DNA of 64,000 bases from Arsukibacterium sp. (GTDB lineage: Bacteria; Pseudomonadota; Gammaproteobacteria; Enterobacterales; Alteromonadaceae): contig NZ_JAGYIM010000007.1 of assembly GCF_018402695.1 (NCBI RefSeq), positions 120,364-184,363 of the forward strand, given 5' to 3'. The notes beneath the pieces were generated by a model that was given only the letters and a program-made list of their open reading frames with translations, searched no databases and was not told the origin of the DNA. How positions within the stretch are numbered: position 1 is the first letter of the stretch; each line of letters starts with the position of its first letter. A program made the position numbers and the translations under genes. This document shows, piece after piece, positions 1 to 9,100 of the stretch.

Positions 1-312
1 GAAGTATTGCAGGTGTTAAATGAGGTTGACGAAGATGGTGTGCTGAATTTGTCATGTGCTTTTTCAGATGGTGAAAAACTATACACATTGCGTTACTCTT
101 ATAATGAAGCACCAATGACCCAGTTTGTCTCCAACGACAGTTATTGTTTACAGGAGTTCGCTGACGATAGACCACAAATCCCCGCCGGAAGCACTATTAT
201 TGTTTCAGAGCCGCTGGATGACATCAGCGATAAATGGACCAAAATTCCTAATAACTCTTTTACGACTGTATTTCAGAACCAGGTAAAAACTGAACGCTTC
301 CTCGATGACTAG
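1..312 (+). CDS. class II glutamine amidotransferase, C-terminal part (cut by window edge)
   Basis: The frame is open to the first base of the window, so only the last 103 codons are seen. The end of the protein has a strand-rich pattern (TLRYSYNEAPMTQF, then STIIVSEPLDD and W-KIPNNSF) that resembles the C-terminus of YafJ/GATase_4-type class II glutamine amidotransferases. The catalytic N-terminal cysteine would lie upstream and cannot be checked. These enzymes have an Ntn-hydrolase fold and are usually of unknown substrate. The gene runs toward secF and is separated from it by a minus-strand terminator. Assignment rests on this tail alone, so it is moderate. Confidence 0.6.
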   Translation, partial: EVLQVLNEVDEDGVLNLSCAFSDGEKLYTLRYSYNEAPMTQFVSNDSYCLQEFADDRPQIPAGSTIIVSEPLDDISDKWTKIPNNSFTTVFQNQVKTERFLDD

Positions 313-351
313 CAAGCTGCTATCCAAGCTCAGTGAGCAGGTTATCCTCAG

Positions 352-375
352 CCAAAAACGGCCGGTGCCGGCCGC
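352..375 (-). terminator. rho-independent terminator of secDF
   Basis: A GC-rich inverted repeat (CGGCC...GGCCG, 359-374) is followed on the minus strand by five T residues. It lies 18 bp past the secF stop. On the plus strand no T tract follows, so it appears to serve the minus strand only. Confidence 0.75.
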
Positions 376-392
376 TGTTGGCATGGCCAATA

Positions 393-1328
393 TTAACTGT
401 TGTCGGTTTCAGCTTCAGCAGCCACAGGCGGTAACATATCTGCGCGGCTGATCCCCAGAATTTCAGCTATGGCGCTGGCAACATACACAGAAGAGTATGT
501 ACCAACGGCAATACCGAACAACAAAGCAGTCGCGAAACCATGAATAAGCGCGCCGCCCATAAAAAACAGCACCAGCAGTACCAGTATCGTGGTCAACGAA
601 GTAATAACAGTGCGGTTTAATGTTGAGGTGATAGCGTGGTTTATCGTGTCATCAACACTGGCATCTCGCAGCTTGCGAAAACTTTCCCTGATCCGGTCAA
701 ACACCACTATGGTATCGTTAATCGAGTACCCAATCAGCGCCAGTATTGCCGCCAGCACCGTTAAGTCAAACTCCAGTTGCAAGATGGAAAACAGCCCCAC
801 AGTCAGCACCACATCATGTGCCAGCGATGCAACAGCGCCTACCGACAACCGCCATTCAAACCGCATAGCGACATACAGCAGAATACCGATCAACGCCACC
901 AGCATCGCCAGACCACCGTCTTGTTTTAACTCTTCGCCGACACTGGGGCCAACAAACTCGACCCGTCGCATATTTACCGGCTCTGTAAGTTCGGCGTTTA
1001 ACGCCTGCAATACAGATTCTCCCACGGTTGCCTGCTCAATATCAGCCCGTAGCGGAATACGGATAAGCACATCTTTACTGGAGCCAAACAGCTGAATGAC
1101 CGCATCGGCATAACCGGCAGCGGCCAGGGTCTGGCGAATTTGAGTTAAATCGGCACTTTGGCTCAGGCCGACCTCAATTACAGTACCGCCGGTAAAATCG
1201 AGACCCCAGTTAATGCCCTTAGTAGCAATTGAGCCCAAAGAGCCTAACACCAGCAACACCGACAGCATTACTGCCGGCCATTTAAAGCGCATAAAGTTAA
1301 CTGACTGGCTAAAATTAAAAATTTGCAT
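393..1328 (-). CDS. secF: protein translocase subunit SecF
   Basis: SecF is an inner-membrane partner of SecD; SecDF uses the proton gradient to pull preproteins through SecYEG to the periplasm. The 311-residue product has an N-terminal membrane helix, the LDFTGGT motif after it, a periplasmic domain (about residues 45-125) and five more helices containing the family signature INDTIVVFDRIRE. The start at 1328 (MQIFNF) is chosen over an upstream in-frame start because AAGGAG lies just before it and because the longer version would begin 31 bp inside secD. It lies 10 bp after secD, so the two are co-transcribed. Length fits E. coli SecF (323). No yajC is present beside the pair. Confidence 0.95.
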   Translation of the reverse strand: MQIFNFSQSVNFMRFKWPAVMLSVLLVLGSLGSIATKGINWGLDFTGGTVIEVGLSQSADLTQIRQTLAAAGYADAVIQLFGSSKDVLIRIPLRADIEQATVGESVLQALNAELTEPVNMRRVEFVGPSVGEELKQDGGLAMLVALIGILLYVAMRFEWRLSVGAVASLAHDVVLTVGLFSILQLEFDLTVLAAILALIGYSINDTIVVFDRIRESFRKLRDASVDDTINHAITSTLNRTVITSLTTILVLLVLFFMGGALIHGFATALLFGIAVGTYSSVYVASAIAEILGISRADMLPPVAAEAETDNS

Positions 1329-1338
1329 ACCGTACTCC

Positions 1339-3192
1339 TTACAGCGGCAGTGACTGCAGACGGCGGCCACCCCAGATTAAATTAACCAGCAAACGGGTAC
1401 CGACTACCGCAGTAAAAATAGAGGTGATAATGCCTATGGCCAGCGTGATGGCAAAACCTTTGACCGGCCCGGTGCCGACACCAAACAGGATCAGTGCCAC
1501 CAGCAAGGTGGTAATGTTAGAGTCAGCAATAGTGGCAAACGCACGATCATAGCCATGATGGATAGCCTGCTGCACTGAGCGCCCCTCTGCCAGCTCTTCC
1601 CGTATTCGTTCAAATATCAGGACGTTGGCATCAACCGCCATACCAATTGTCAGCACAATACCCGCCATCCCGGGCAAGGTAAGGGTGGCACCGGGCACCA
1701 TTGATAAAATACCGGTCAATAACACCAGGTTGGCACCCAGTGCAATATTGGCGACCAGGCCAAAGGCTTTGTAATACACCAGCATAAACAGCACGACGGC
1801 CACCATGCCCCACTGAATAGCCGTTACCCCCAGCTTAATATTCTCTTTGCCCAGGCTTGGGCCTATGGTGCGTTCTTCAATAATTTGAATTGGCGCCAGC
1901 AAGGCACCAGCGCGGAGTAACGTGGCCAGATTCTGCGCTTCGGCCGGAGAATGTAAACCGGTAATCGCAAAGTCGCGGCCTAACCGCATCTGGATCGTGG
2001 CATCGTTAATCACTTCCTGCTGCTTAACTAATACCGGCGTACCATCTGCGGCCAGCTCGCTACCCGGTTTATATTCAATAAATACCGAGGCCATGCGCCG
2101 GCCAACGGCATCTTTTGATGCAGCAGACAACAAATTACCGCCTGCGGTATCCAGCTTAATATTAACCTGAGGCTGGCTGTATTCGTCGTAACCCGACGTT
2201 GCGCCGCTGATATGATCGCCGGTCAGTATTACCCGCTTTTCCAGCAGCAATGGCCGGCCATCCGTGCTGTAAAACAGCTCAGAGCCCCCCGGTAACCGCC
2301 CCGCCAAAGCTGCATTAATATCGCTGTCACTATCTACCAGCCGAAACTCCAGCGTAGCGGTGGCACTGAGTATTTCCTTAGCCTGGGCAGTGTCTTGGAC
2401 ACCGGGTAGCTGCACCACAATCCGATCCGCTCCCTGGCGTTGCACTAACGGCTCTGCCACGCCAATTTCGTTTACTCTGTTTCTGATAATGGTGATATTT
2501 TGCTCGAGCGCATATTCTCTGATCTCAATAAGTCGTTGCTCAGACATGCTGACCAGCAAACTGAGCGGGCTGGGTCCGTCGTTGATAATTAACTGAGCAT
2601 CGGTTTTTGTAATCACCGGTAGCGCAGCGGCAAGATCAGCGGCGCTGCGAAAATTCAGCTGAATATGGCCGGAAGCAGGCTCAGCCTGAATGCTGCGATA
2701 ACGAATTTGCGCCTGTCGCAGCTCGCTTCTGAACTGGCCGGATAAATCGTTCAGATGTTTGTCTAGCGCAGCCTGCATATCAACCGCCAGCAGAAAATGC
2801 ACGCCACCGCGTAAATCCAGGCCCAGCTTCATCGGTGTCGCACCAATTGCCGCCAACCAGCCAGGAGTAGCGGGTGCCAGACTCAGCGCGGTAATGTAAT
2901 CAGCACCCAGGAACGCTTTGGCGATATCACGCGCCTGCAACTGTTGTTCCGCGCTATCGAAACGGGCCAGCAGTTTGCCATCTGCAAGCAACACCGACTT
3001 AGGCGTAATACCGTCGTTGTTCAGGCGTTCAGCTAACTGCAGCCTGACCTGCTCGGTAACACTAGCGCCGCGGCTGGCACTGATATTCAGCGCCGGATCG
3101 GCCGGATATAAATTGGGTAATGCATACAGCAGCGTTAATAACAGCATGCCGATAACGGCCAGATAACGCCAGGCCGGGTTTTTATTTAACAT
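1339..3192 (-). CDS. secD: protein translocase subunit SecD
   Basis: SecD forms, with SecF, the proton-driven accessory complex of the Sec translocon. The 617 residues match the usual size (E. coli 615). An N-terminal helix (about 9-27) is followed by LDLRGGVHFL, a large periplasmic region (P1 domain, about 130-440), and a C-terminal RND-like membrane domain with the proton-path motif AVDANVLIFERIREE. Start ATG at 3192 is preceded by AAGGAC. The usual upstream neighbours yajC and tgt are absent; a small exported-type protein lies upstream instead. That placement would fit either a relocated secDF or a second copy, which the window cannot decide. Confidence 0.95.
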   Translation of the reverse strand: MLNKNPAWRYLAVIGMLLLTLLYALPNLYPADPALNISASRGASVTEQVRLQLAERLNNDGITPKSVLLADGKLLARFDSAEQQLQARDIAKAFLGADYITALSLAPATPGWLAAIGATPMKLGLDLRGGVHFLLAVDMQAALDKHLNDLSGQFRSELRQAQIRYRSIQAEPASGHIQLNFRSAADLAAALPVITKTDAQLIINDGPSPLSLLVSMSEQRLIEIREYALEQNITIIRNRVNEIGVAEPLVQRQGADRIVVQLPGVQDTAQAKEILSATATLEFRLVDSDSDINAALAGRLPGGSELFYSTDGRPLLLEKRVILTGDHISGATSGYDEYSQPQVNIKLDTAGGNLLSAASKDAVGRRMASVFIEYKPGSELAADGTPVLVKQQEVINDATIQMRLGRDFAITGLHSPAEAQNLATLLRAGALLAPIQIIEERTIGPSLGKENIKLGVTAIQWGMVAVVLFMLVYYKAFGLVANIALGANLVLLTGILSMVPGATLTLPGMAGIVLTIGMAVDANVLIFERIREELAEGRSVQQAIHHGYDRAFATIADSNITTLLVALILFGVGTGPVKGFAITLAIGIITSIFTAVVGTRLLVNLIWGGRRLQSLPL

Positions 3193-3283
3193 AGAGAGGG
3201 TCCTTCACATACTCAGCACCACTACAGCATTGCTATAGCGGGCAAAAAAAATGGCAACAGACTAGACTGTTGCGGCTTGAGTT

Positions 3284-3613
3284 TTACAGTGAAATAACAG
3301 CGGGAGGCGCTCGGGCGGAATATACCCGGCTTAGCGCCGTAACGGCAACCCATTGCCAGCTTATCTCAGCGGCAGCGGTAACTTTTTGAAAAATAAATTC
3401 AATTGTTGAGGGTATTGCAAGCAGCGGCTCACCATCACCGCTCTTGTCAGCAGCTAGCTCTTTTTGATGAAGAGCAGAAGTAATAGCAGGGTTCAGCCCC
3501 TGCAGCTGGGTCTCGGCTAATCGTGACAGCCCGCTGCCATAAACTGCCACCGTTTGCGGCGAGGACAGTAAAGCCAGATAAACCAGTATGGCAAAGCCAG
3601 TGAGCCAGCGCAT
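3284..3613 (-). CDS. small hypothetical protein with N-terminal signal-like helix
   Basis: A 109-residue reading frame of unknown function. It begins MRWLTGFAILVYLALLSSP, which is either a signal peptide or a membrane anchor. The rest is polar with a second weakly hydrophobic stretch (about 75-95) and ends in RAPPAVISL. A GAGGTG element sits 2-7 bases before the ATG and supports translation. It lies 91 bp upstream of secD on the same strand. I recognise no family. The reading frame could still be fortuitous, since the opposite strand also has short open frames here. Confidence 0.45.
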   Translation of the reverse strand: MRWLTGFAILVYLALLSSPQTVAVYGSGLSRLAETQLQGLNPAITSALHQKELAADKSGDGEPLLAIPSTIEFIFQKVTAAAEISWQWVAVTALSRVYSARAPPAVISL

Positions 3614-3760
3614 AACACCTCATAACAGACACAGGCAGCCAACGATGACCTGCTTGCAGTATCATGAGGCTTGGCGCTTAAATAAACAAGCCACTGCGAC
3701 ACAAATAATAAAAAGCCAACGGCGCTTATTTATCTCAATACGCCGCAGGGTTGGTGCCGT

Positions 3761-5299
3761 TTACTTTTCCGGCTTGACGGACTCTACCAGCGACAACTGA
3801 TAGACATCATGTCGGCGGTCTTTCATAGTATTGACACTGCCATGGCTATGCAGCTCTTTTAATAAATCCAGATTAACATCTACAATCAGCAGCATTTCTG
3901 AATTAGGAGTCGCTTCAGCTTTAATACCGGTGGTGGGAAAGGCAAAATCTGACGGAGTAAACAATGCCGACTGCGCATACTGTATATCCATATTATTGAC
4001 CCGCGCCAGGTTACCGACTGCTCCGGCAATGGCCACATAGCACTCGTTTTCAATTGCGCGGGCCATGGCGCAGTGCCGCACCCGGGTATAGCCGTTCTGG
4101 GTGTCGGTTAAAAACGGCACAAATAAAATATTCATACCCTGATCGGATAAGAGTCGTGCGTATTCCGGAAACTCAACATCGTAGCAAATCATGATGCCAA
4201 TTTTGCCGCAGTCAGTATCGAATACTTTAACTTTATTACCGCCATGCATTGCCCAGTTGCGCTTTTCCGCCGGCGTAACATGCACCTTGTCGTATTGCTC
4301 CCAGCTACCATCGCGCCGGCATAAAAACCCGCTATTGTGCAGCTTACCATCATAAATACACGGCATACTGCCAGTAATAATGTTTATGTTATAAGCGATG
4401 GCGAATTCAACAAATTTATCGCGAATCGTATCGGTATATTTGGCCAGCTCGCGAATGCTCTGGGTAACACTTAAATGGTTATAATGCTCCATCAACGGCG
4501 CAGCAAATAATTCCGGAAACAGAATAAAATCGCTTTTATAATCTGATACCGCATCAACAAAAAACTCCATCTGTTCAAACAGCTGGTTAATGTCTTTCAT
4601 ATTGCGCATTTGCCACTGCACCAGGCCAAGCCGCACTTCTGCTTTGGGTGCGTTAATTAATTTTACGGATTTGGTGTAATAGATGTTGGCCCATTCCAGC
4701 AGCGTTGCATATTCCTGTGACTGGGTATCGCCGGGAATATAGCCCTTTAATAACTTTCTGACATGAAAACCATTGGCCAACTGAAAACTGAGTACCGGAT
4801 CGTACAGCTCTTTGCGTTTTACTTTTTCAATAAACTGCTTAGCACTGAGTGTGTCGGAGTGCTGCTCGTAATTGGGCATTCTGCCACCGGCCATAATGGC
4901 CCGTAAATTCAAGTTCTCACAAATCTCTTTGCGCACATCATAAAGCCGCCGTGCCAGACGCAAACCACGGTAATCAGGGTGAATAAACACTTCAATACCG
5001 TAGAGTACATCGCCATTATGATCATGGTTATCAAAGGAAAAACCAGTAACAATTTGCTCGTAGGTATGATCATCACTAAATTTGCGGTAATCAATAATAA
5101 TTGAAAACGCGCAGCCAACAACTTTCCCGTCAACACAGACACAAATCTGGCCCTCAGGAAACTTGGTTAACAGAGTATCAACCCGCTCTGCCGTCCAGGT
5201 TAACAGTGGTCCAGCTTCATACACCTGCTCAGATGCTTCGCGTAGCTCAGCCATATCCTGATTGGTCAGATGGCGAATTTCAACGTGATTAGCTTCCAT
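3761..5299 (-). CDS. bifunctional GNAT acetyltransferase / carbon-nitrogen hydrolase (nitrilase family)
   Basis: A 512-residue fusion. Residues about 1-165 are a GNAT fold: IEVFIHPDYRGLRLARRLYDVRKE contains the acetyl-CoA loop pattern around RGLRLARR. Residues about 223-505 are a nitrilase-superfamily domain with the full catalytic triad: E263 in FILFPELF, K338 in YDKVHVTPAEKRNW and C372 in GIMICYDVEFPEY. Nitrilase enzymes hydrolyse amides or nitriles through that cysteine; the substrate here is unknown. The two-domain architecture is an established but poorly characterised family. It starts 19 bp after the histidine-kinase gene on the same strand, so it probably ends the signalling operon. 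Confidence 0.85.
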   Translation of the reverse strand: MEANHVEIRHLTNQDMAELREASEQVYEAGPLLTWTAERVDTLLTKFPEGQICVCVDGKVVGCAFSIIIDYRKFSDDHTYEQIVTGFSFDNHDHNGDVLYGIEVFIHPDYRGLRLARRLYDVRKEICENLNLRAIMAGGRMPNYEQHSDTLSAKQFIEKVKRKELYDPVLSFQLANGFHVRKLLKGYIPGDTQSQEYATLLEWANIYYTKSVKLINAPKAEVRLGLVQWQMRNMKDINQLFEQMEFFVDAVSDYKSDFILFPELFAAPLMEHYNHLSVTQSIRELAKYTDTIRDKFVEFAIAYNINIITGSMPCIYDGKLHNSGFLCRRDGSWEQYDKVHVTPAEKRNWAMHGGNKVKVFDTDCGKIGIMICYDVEFPEYARLLSDQGMNILFVPFLTDTQNGYTRVRHCAMARAIENECYVAIAGAVGNLARVNNMDIQYAQSALFTPSDFAFPTTGIKAEATPNSEMLLIVDVNLDLLKELHSHGSVNTMKDRRHDVYQLSLVESVKPEK

Positions 5300-5318
5300 T
5301 ATTTCTCCTGCGTGCTGT

Positions 5319-6158
5319 TTAATCAGGCAACTGCCGTGGAATTTTTACCGTAAAACAGCTACCGCTGCCCGGCGTACTGTCAACATCAATGACGCCGCGA
5401 TGTTTTTCAATAATACTGCGGGACAATGACAACCCCAAACCGGTGCCTTGTCCCTTGGGTTTAGTCGTGTAAAACGGCTCGAAAATCCGGGCTAGCTCTG
5501 CACTGCTCATCCCTTTGCCATTATCACTCACTGAAAACCACAACCAATTGTCATTAAATCCTGTGGTTATCCGGATAATACCATTTTGCTCAATGGCTTG
5601 CGCTGCGTTTAATAACAGATTCAGTAATACCTGATTCAGTTGCGATGGAATACAGAGCAAGGTTGGCAGCTCCGTAAACTCCTTGATCACTTCCGCTTTA
5701 TATTTCAACTCGTTAGCAACTAAATTAAAGGTTGATTGGATCCCCTGATGCAAGTCAGCTTCAATGAAATCAGCATCCTCGATATGCGAAAAATCTTTTA
5801 AATCACGAATGATCTCAACAACCCGGTTTAGCCCCTGCTCTGACTCCTGCACCAGCTTAGGTAAATCAGCGCAAACGTAGTCAAAATCAAAGTTTGTTAA
5901 CAATGTAGTGCGGGCCCCTTCCTCCACTTGCAAGCTAAGCAACTTGACTAAATTAATTAAGCTGCTTGAATACTCAGCCAGCATTTTCATGTTGGATGAC
6001 ACATAGCCAATAGGGTTATTGATTTCATGAGCTACACCAGCCGCTAATTGCCCCAATGACGCCAGCTTTTCAGATTGCAGCAATTGCTCTTTCAGTACTT
6101 GCAGCTCAGCTTGTAACTCGACCAGCTGTCCGGCGTCAGTCTCTGCTGTCGGTTTCAT
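5319..6158 (-). CDS. soluble sensor histidine kinase (HisKA plus HATPase)
   Basis: 279 residues with no membrane segment and no sensor domain. A short coiled-coil (about 10-32) leads into the phosphoacceptor box AAGVAHEINNPIGYV with H44. The ATPase core follows: N box LLLNLLLNAAQAIEQ, G1 VSDNGKGMSS, F box FEPFYTTKPKGQGTGLGLSLS. The H-box type (HEINNP) is typical of kinases paired with hybrid or PAS-rich partners. Its start overlaps the stop of the upstream GGDEF-EAL gene by four bases (ATGA), indicating translational coupling. Likely substrates, by inference, are the receiver domains encoded upstream in the same operon. Confidence 0.9.
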   Translation of the reverse strand: MKPTAETDAGQLVELQAELQVLKEQLLQSEKLASLGQLAAGVAHEINNPIGYVSSNMKMLAEYSSSLINLVKLLSLQVEEGARTTLLTNFDFDYVCADLPKLVQESEQGLNRVVEIIRDLKDFSHIEDADFIEADLHQGIQSTFNLVANELKYKAEVIKEFTELPTLLCIPSQLNQVLLNLLLNAAQAIEQNGIIRITTGFNDNWLWFSVSDNGKGMSSAELARIFEPFYTTKPKGQGTGLGLSLSRSIIEKHRGVIDVDSTPGSGSCFTVKIPRQLPD

Positions 6159-9100
6159 AATTTCTCCGCTTTATCAGTCACCTGCTGCTGATGTTTAAGA
6201 AATGCTTTTTTAATCTCCTGCCGCAACTCATCATCCTGCCATGGCTTGGTCATAAATTTGTAAATAGCACCTTTGTTTATCGCCTCAGTTACCGACTTAA
6301 GATCGGTATAACCAGACAACACAATCCGAATGGTGTCTGGATACATATCTTTAACCTGGCTGAGGAACTCAGTACCACTCATCCCGGGCATCCGTTGATC
6401 TGACACAATAACCTGTACCTGATGTAATGCCAGTATTTCAAAAGCCTGGGCCGCGCTGCTACTTGTCAGGATCTGATACCCTTCTTTACGTAACAACCGG
6501 CTCAACGCACTAAGGATATTTTCTTCATCGTCGACCAGTAAAATACTCTTGGTACCACTAACCGCCACCGGCCGGATTAAGCGGGTTTGCTGATAATTTT
6601 GTAAGTAATGTTCCAGTTTATCTGCTGGCATTGGCCTGCCATAGTAGTAACCCTGAAATTCATCGCATAAATTTTTTCTCAGCAGCGCAGCCTGTGCTTC
6701 GCTCTCGACCCCTTCGGCAATAACTTTTATATCCAGGTGGTGTGCCAAACCAATAATGGCTTTACTGATAGCCGCATCACGTTTGTCCGATACGATATCC
6801 CGGATAAAAGCGCGGTCTATTTTTAACTTATCAATTGGCAATCGCTTTAGATAACTGAGGCTGGAAAATCCGGTTCCGAAATCGTCTATTGACACTTTTA
6901 CGCCTAGTTGCCTTAACTCTTGCAATTTTAGAATCACCTGCTCAGTATTTTCAAATAACAATGACTCTGTTAACTCTATTTCAAACCAATTGGCTGCCAA
7001 GCCGGTTGCCTCAATAGATTGACGTAAGTCTGTGACGAAACTCACCCTGCTAAACTGAATGGAAGACACATTGACTGCCATCACTACAGTAGCAATGCCC
7101 CGCTCCATCAAAGATTTGTTATATTGACTGGCTTTATTTATTACCCATTTTCCCAGCGGCACTATCTCACCGCTATACTCTGCCAGCGGAATGAATTCAT
7201 CCGGACTAATAAAGCCTAATGTGGGGTGCGGCCAGCGCAGCAGCGCTTCTAAACCGACAATATCACCGCTGACTGCATCGATTTGCGGCTGGTAGTACAA
7301 TTCAAATTCTTCATTAGCTATGGCTTTTTTTAACTGTGCCCGCAGATCAAGTTGTTGCGCAGTTGCGCTGTCTAATTCGCTGCTGTACCACTGATAGTTA
7401 TTGCGGCCTAACTGTTTAGCCTTATACATGGCAAGATCAGCTTGTTGCACCAATTGCATCGGCTCGGTTAATTGTCTAGCCGTTGTACTGATACCAATAC
7501 TGGCTGAAATATGCAGCTCTTTCCCACTCACAGTTAACGGGCCGGCAACTGCAACTAAGATCCGCTCAGCCACTGCGTTAACTTCACCCTGAACATCGGT
7601 GGCATTTAATTCTGTCAGCAGTAACACAAACTCATCACCGCCAATTCTGGCCAGGGTGTCGCCCGGGCGAATACAGGAGGTAATTCGCTGACTTATTTGT
7701 CGTAGAACTTCATCGCCCGTCATATGTCCCAGACTGTCATTTATCGCTTTAAAACCATCTAAGTCGATAAAAAGTACGGCAACGTGCTGCTCCCGGCGCA
7801 GTCCCACCTGACAACTTTGGGCGAGTCTGTCTTGCAACAACGCCCGGTTAGGTAAGCCGGTTAGTAAATCGTGTGATGCGTTGTAAGCCAGTTCCTGTTC
7901 AAATTTTTTCTGCGGTGTCACATCAGTTTGCACACCAATGTAATGCGTAATATCACCATATTCGTTGGGTACGGGTGCTAAAAACAGCTGATTCCAGAAT
8001 AAGCTGTTATCTTTCCTGTAATTTTTCAGCACGACACTGCATTCCTGGCGTTCTTCAATAGCCCGACGAATTTGATTAACAGCGACAGCATCGGGTTCAG
8101 CGCCTTGCAGTATCCGGCAATTACGGCCGATAATTTCTTCAGCGTTATATCCCGTTAATTTCTCAAAAGCTGCGTTTACATAGCTTACCGGCTGGTCCGG
8201 CTTAGTCAGGTCGGCAATGGTGATACCGTTAGACGTCGCATCGACTGCCCGTTTAAAGAGCCTTAGTTGTTGCTCTGCTTTTAAGCGCTGGGTAATGTCT
8301 TTCGACATACCGATAACTTCAGCAACCTGGCCGTCTTGCCAGTTCGGCACCAATGAAATATACAACTCAATCTGCTGGCCGGTAACGTTAATAATACTGG
8401 CTTCAAAGCGTTCTGCATTGCCCGCTAACACATTAGCAAAGTACTGTTCAACCTGAGGTAAATGCTCAGGCAAAATGACTTTGTCAAAGTGCATTCCTGT
8501 TATGTCGGTTATATCGCTTTCAAGCATTTGACAACCCGCTTCGTTCATATCAACGAAGCACCCCTCAGGGTTAATCACATACACGGGTTCCGGATTAAAG
8601 TGAAATAGTGAGTGATACCGTTGATCACTTTGTTGCAACTGACGTTTGTGTACTGAACGCTCCAGCGCTACTGCAGCAAAGCGGCTGCAGTTAAGCATCA
8701 GTTCCAGCTCTTCTTTGCTGGCGGCTCTTGCTTCAGAACAATACAGATCAATAGTCCCCAGTACCTCGTCTTGTGCTGATATCATTGGCATGGACCAGCA
8801 CGCCAGCATTCCGTCTGCCAATGCAACGGGCGCAAGCTCACGCCATCTATCGTCAGTCGCAATATCGTTTACCAGAACCAGACTTTTCTGATAGGCCGCG
8901 GTACCACAAGAAGCAACATTATCCGCTATTGGCAGGTGACGTATTGCCGTTTTGTAAGCAACTGACAGCGAGGGTGCCGCCTCTAAATATAAAACATCAT
9001 GTTGCTTTAACATGACCGTAGCACGCACCATGCTACTTTGCTGTTCGGCCATCTGACAAATACGATTCAGAATATCGGGTAGCGGTCGCTCAGTAGAAAT

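Noticed and set aside
589-1095. 168-codon plus-strand frame opposite secF
   Set aside because: Serine/threonine-rich antisense reading of secF with no family likeness.
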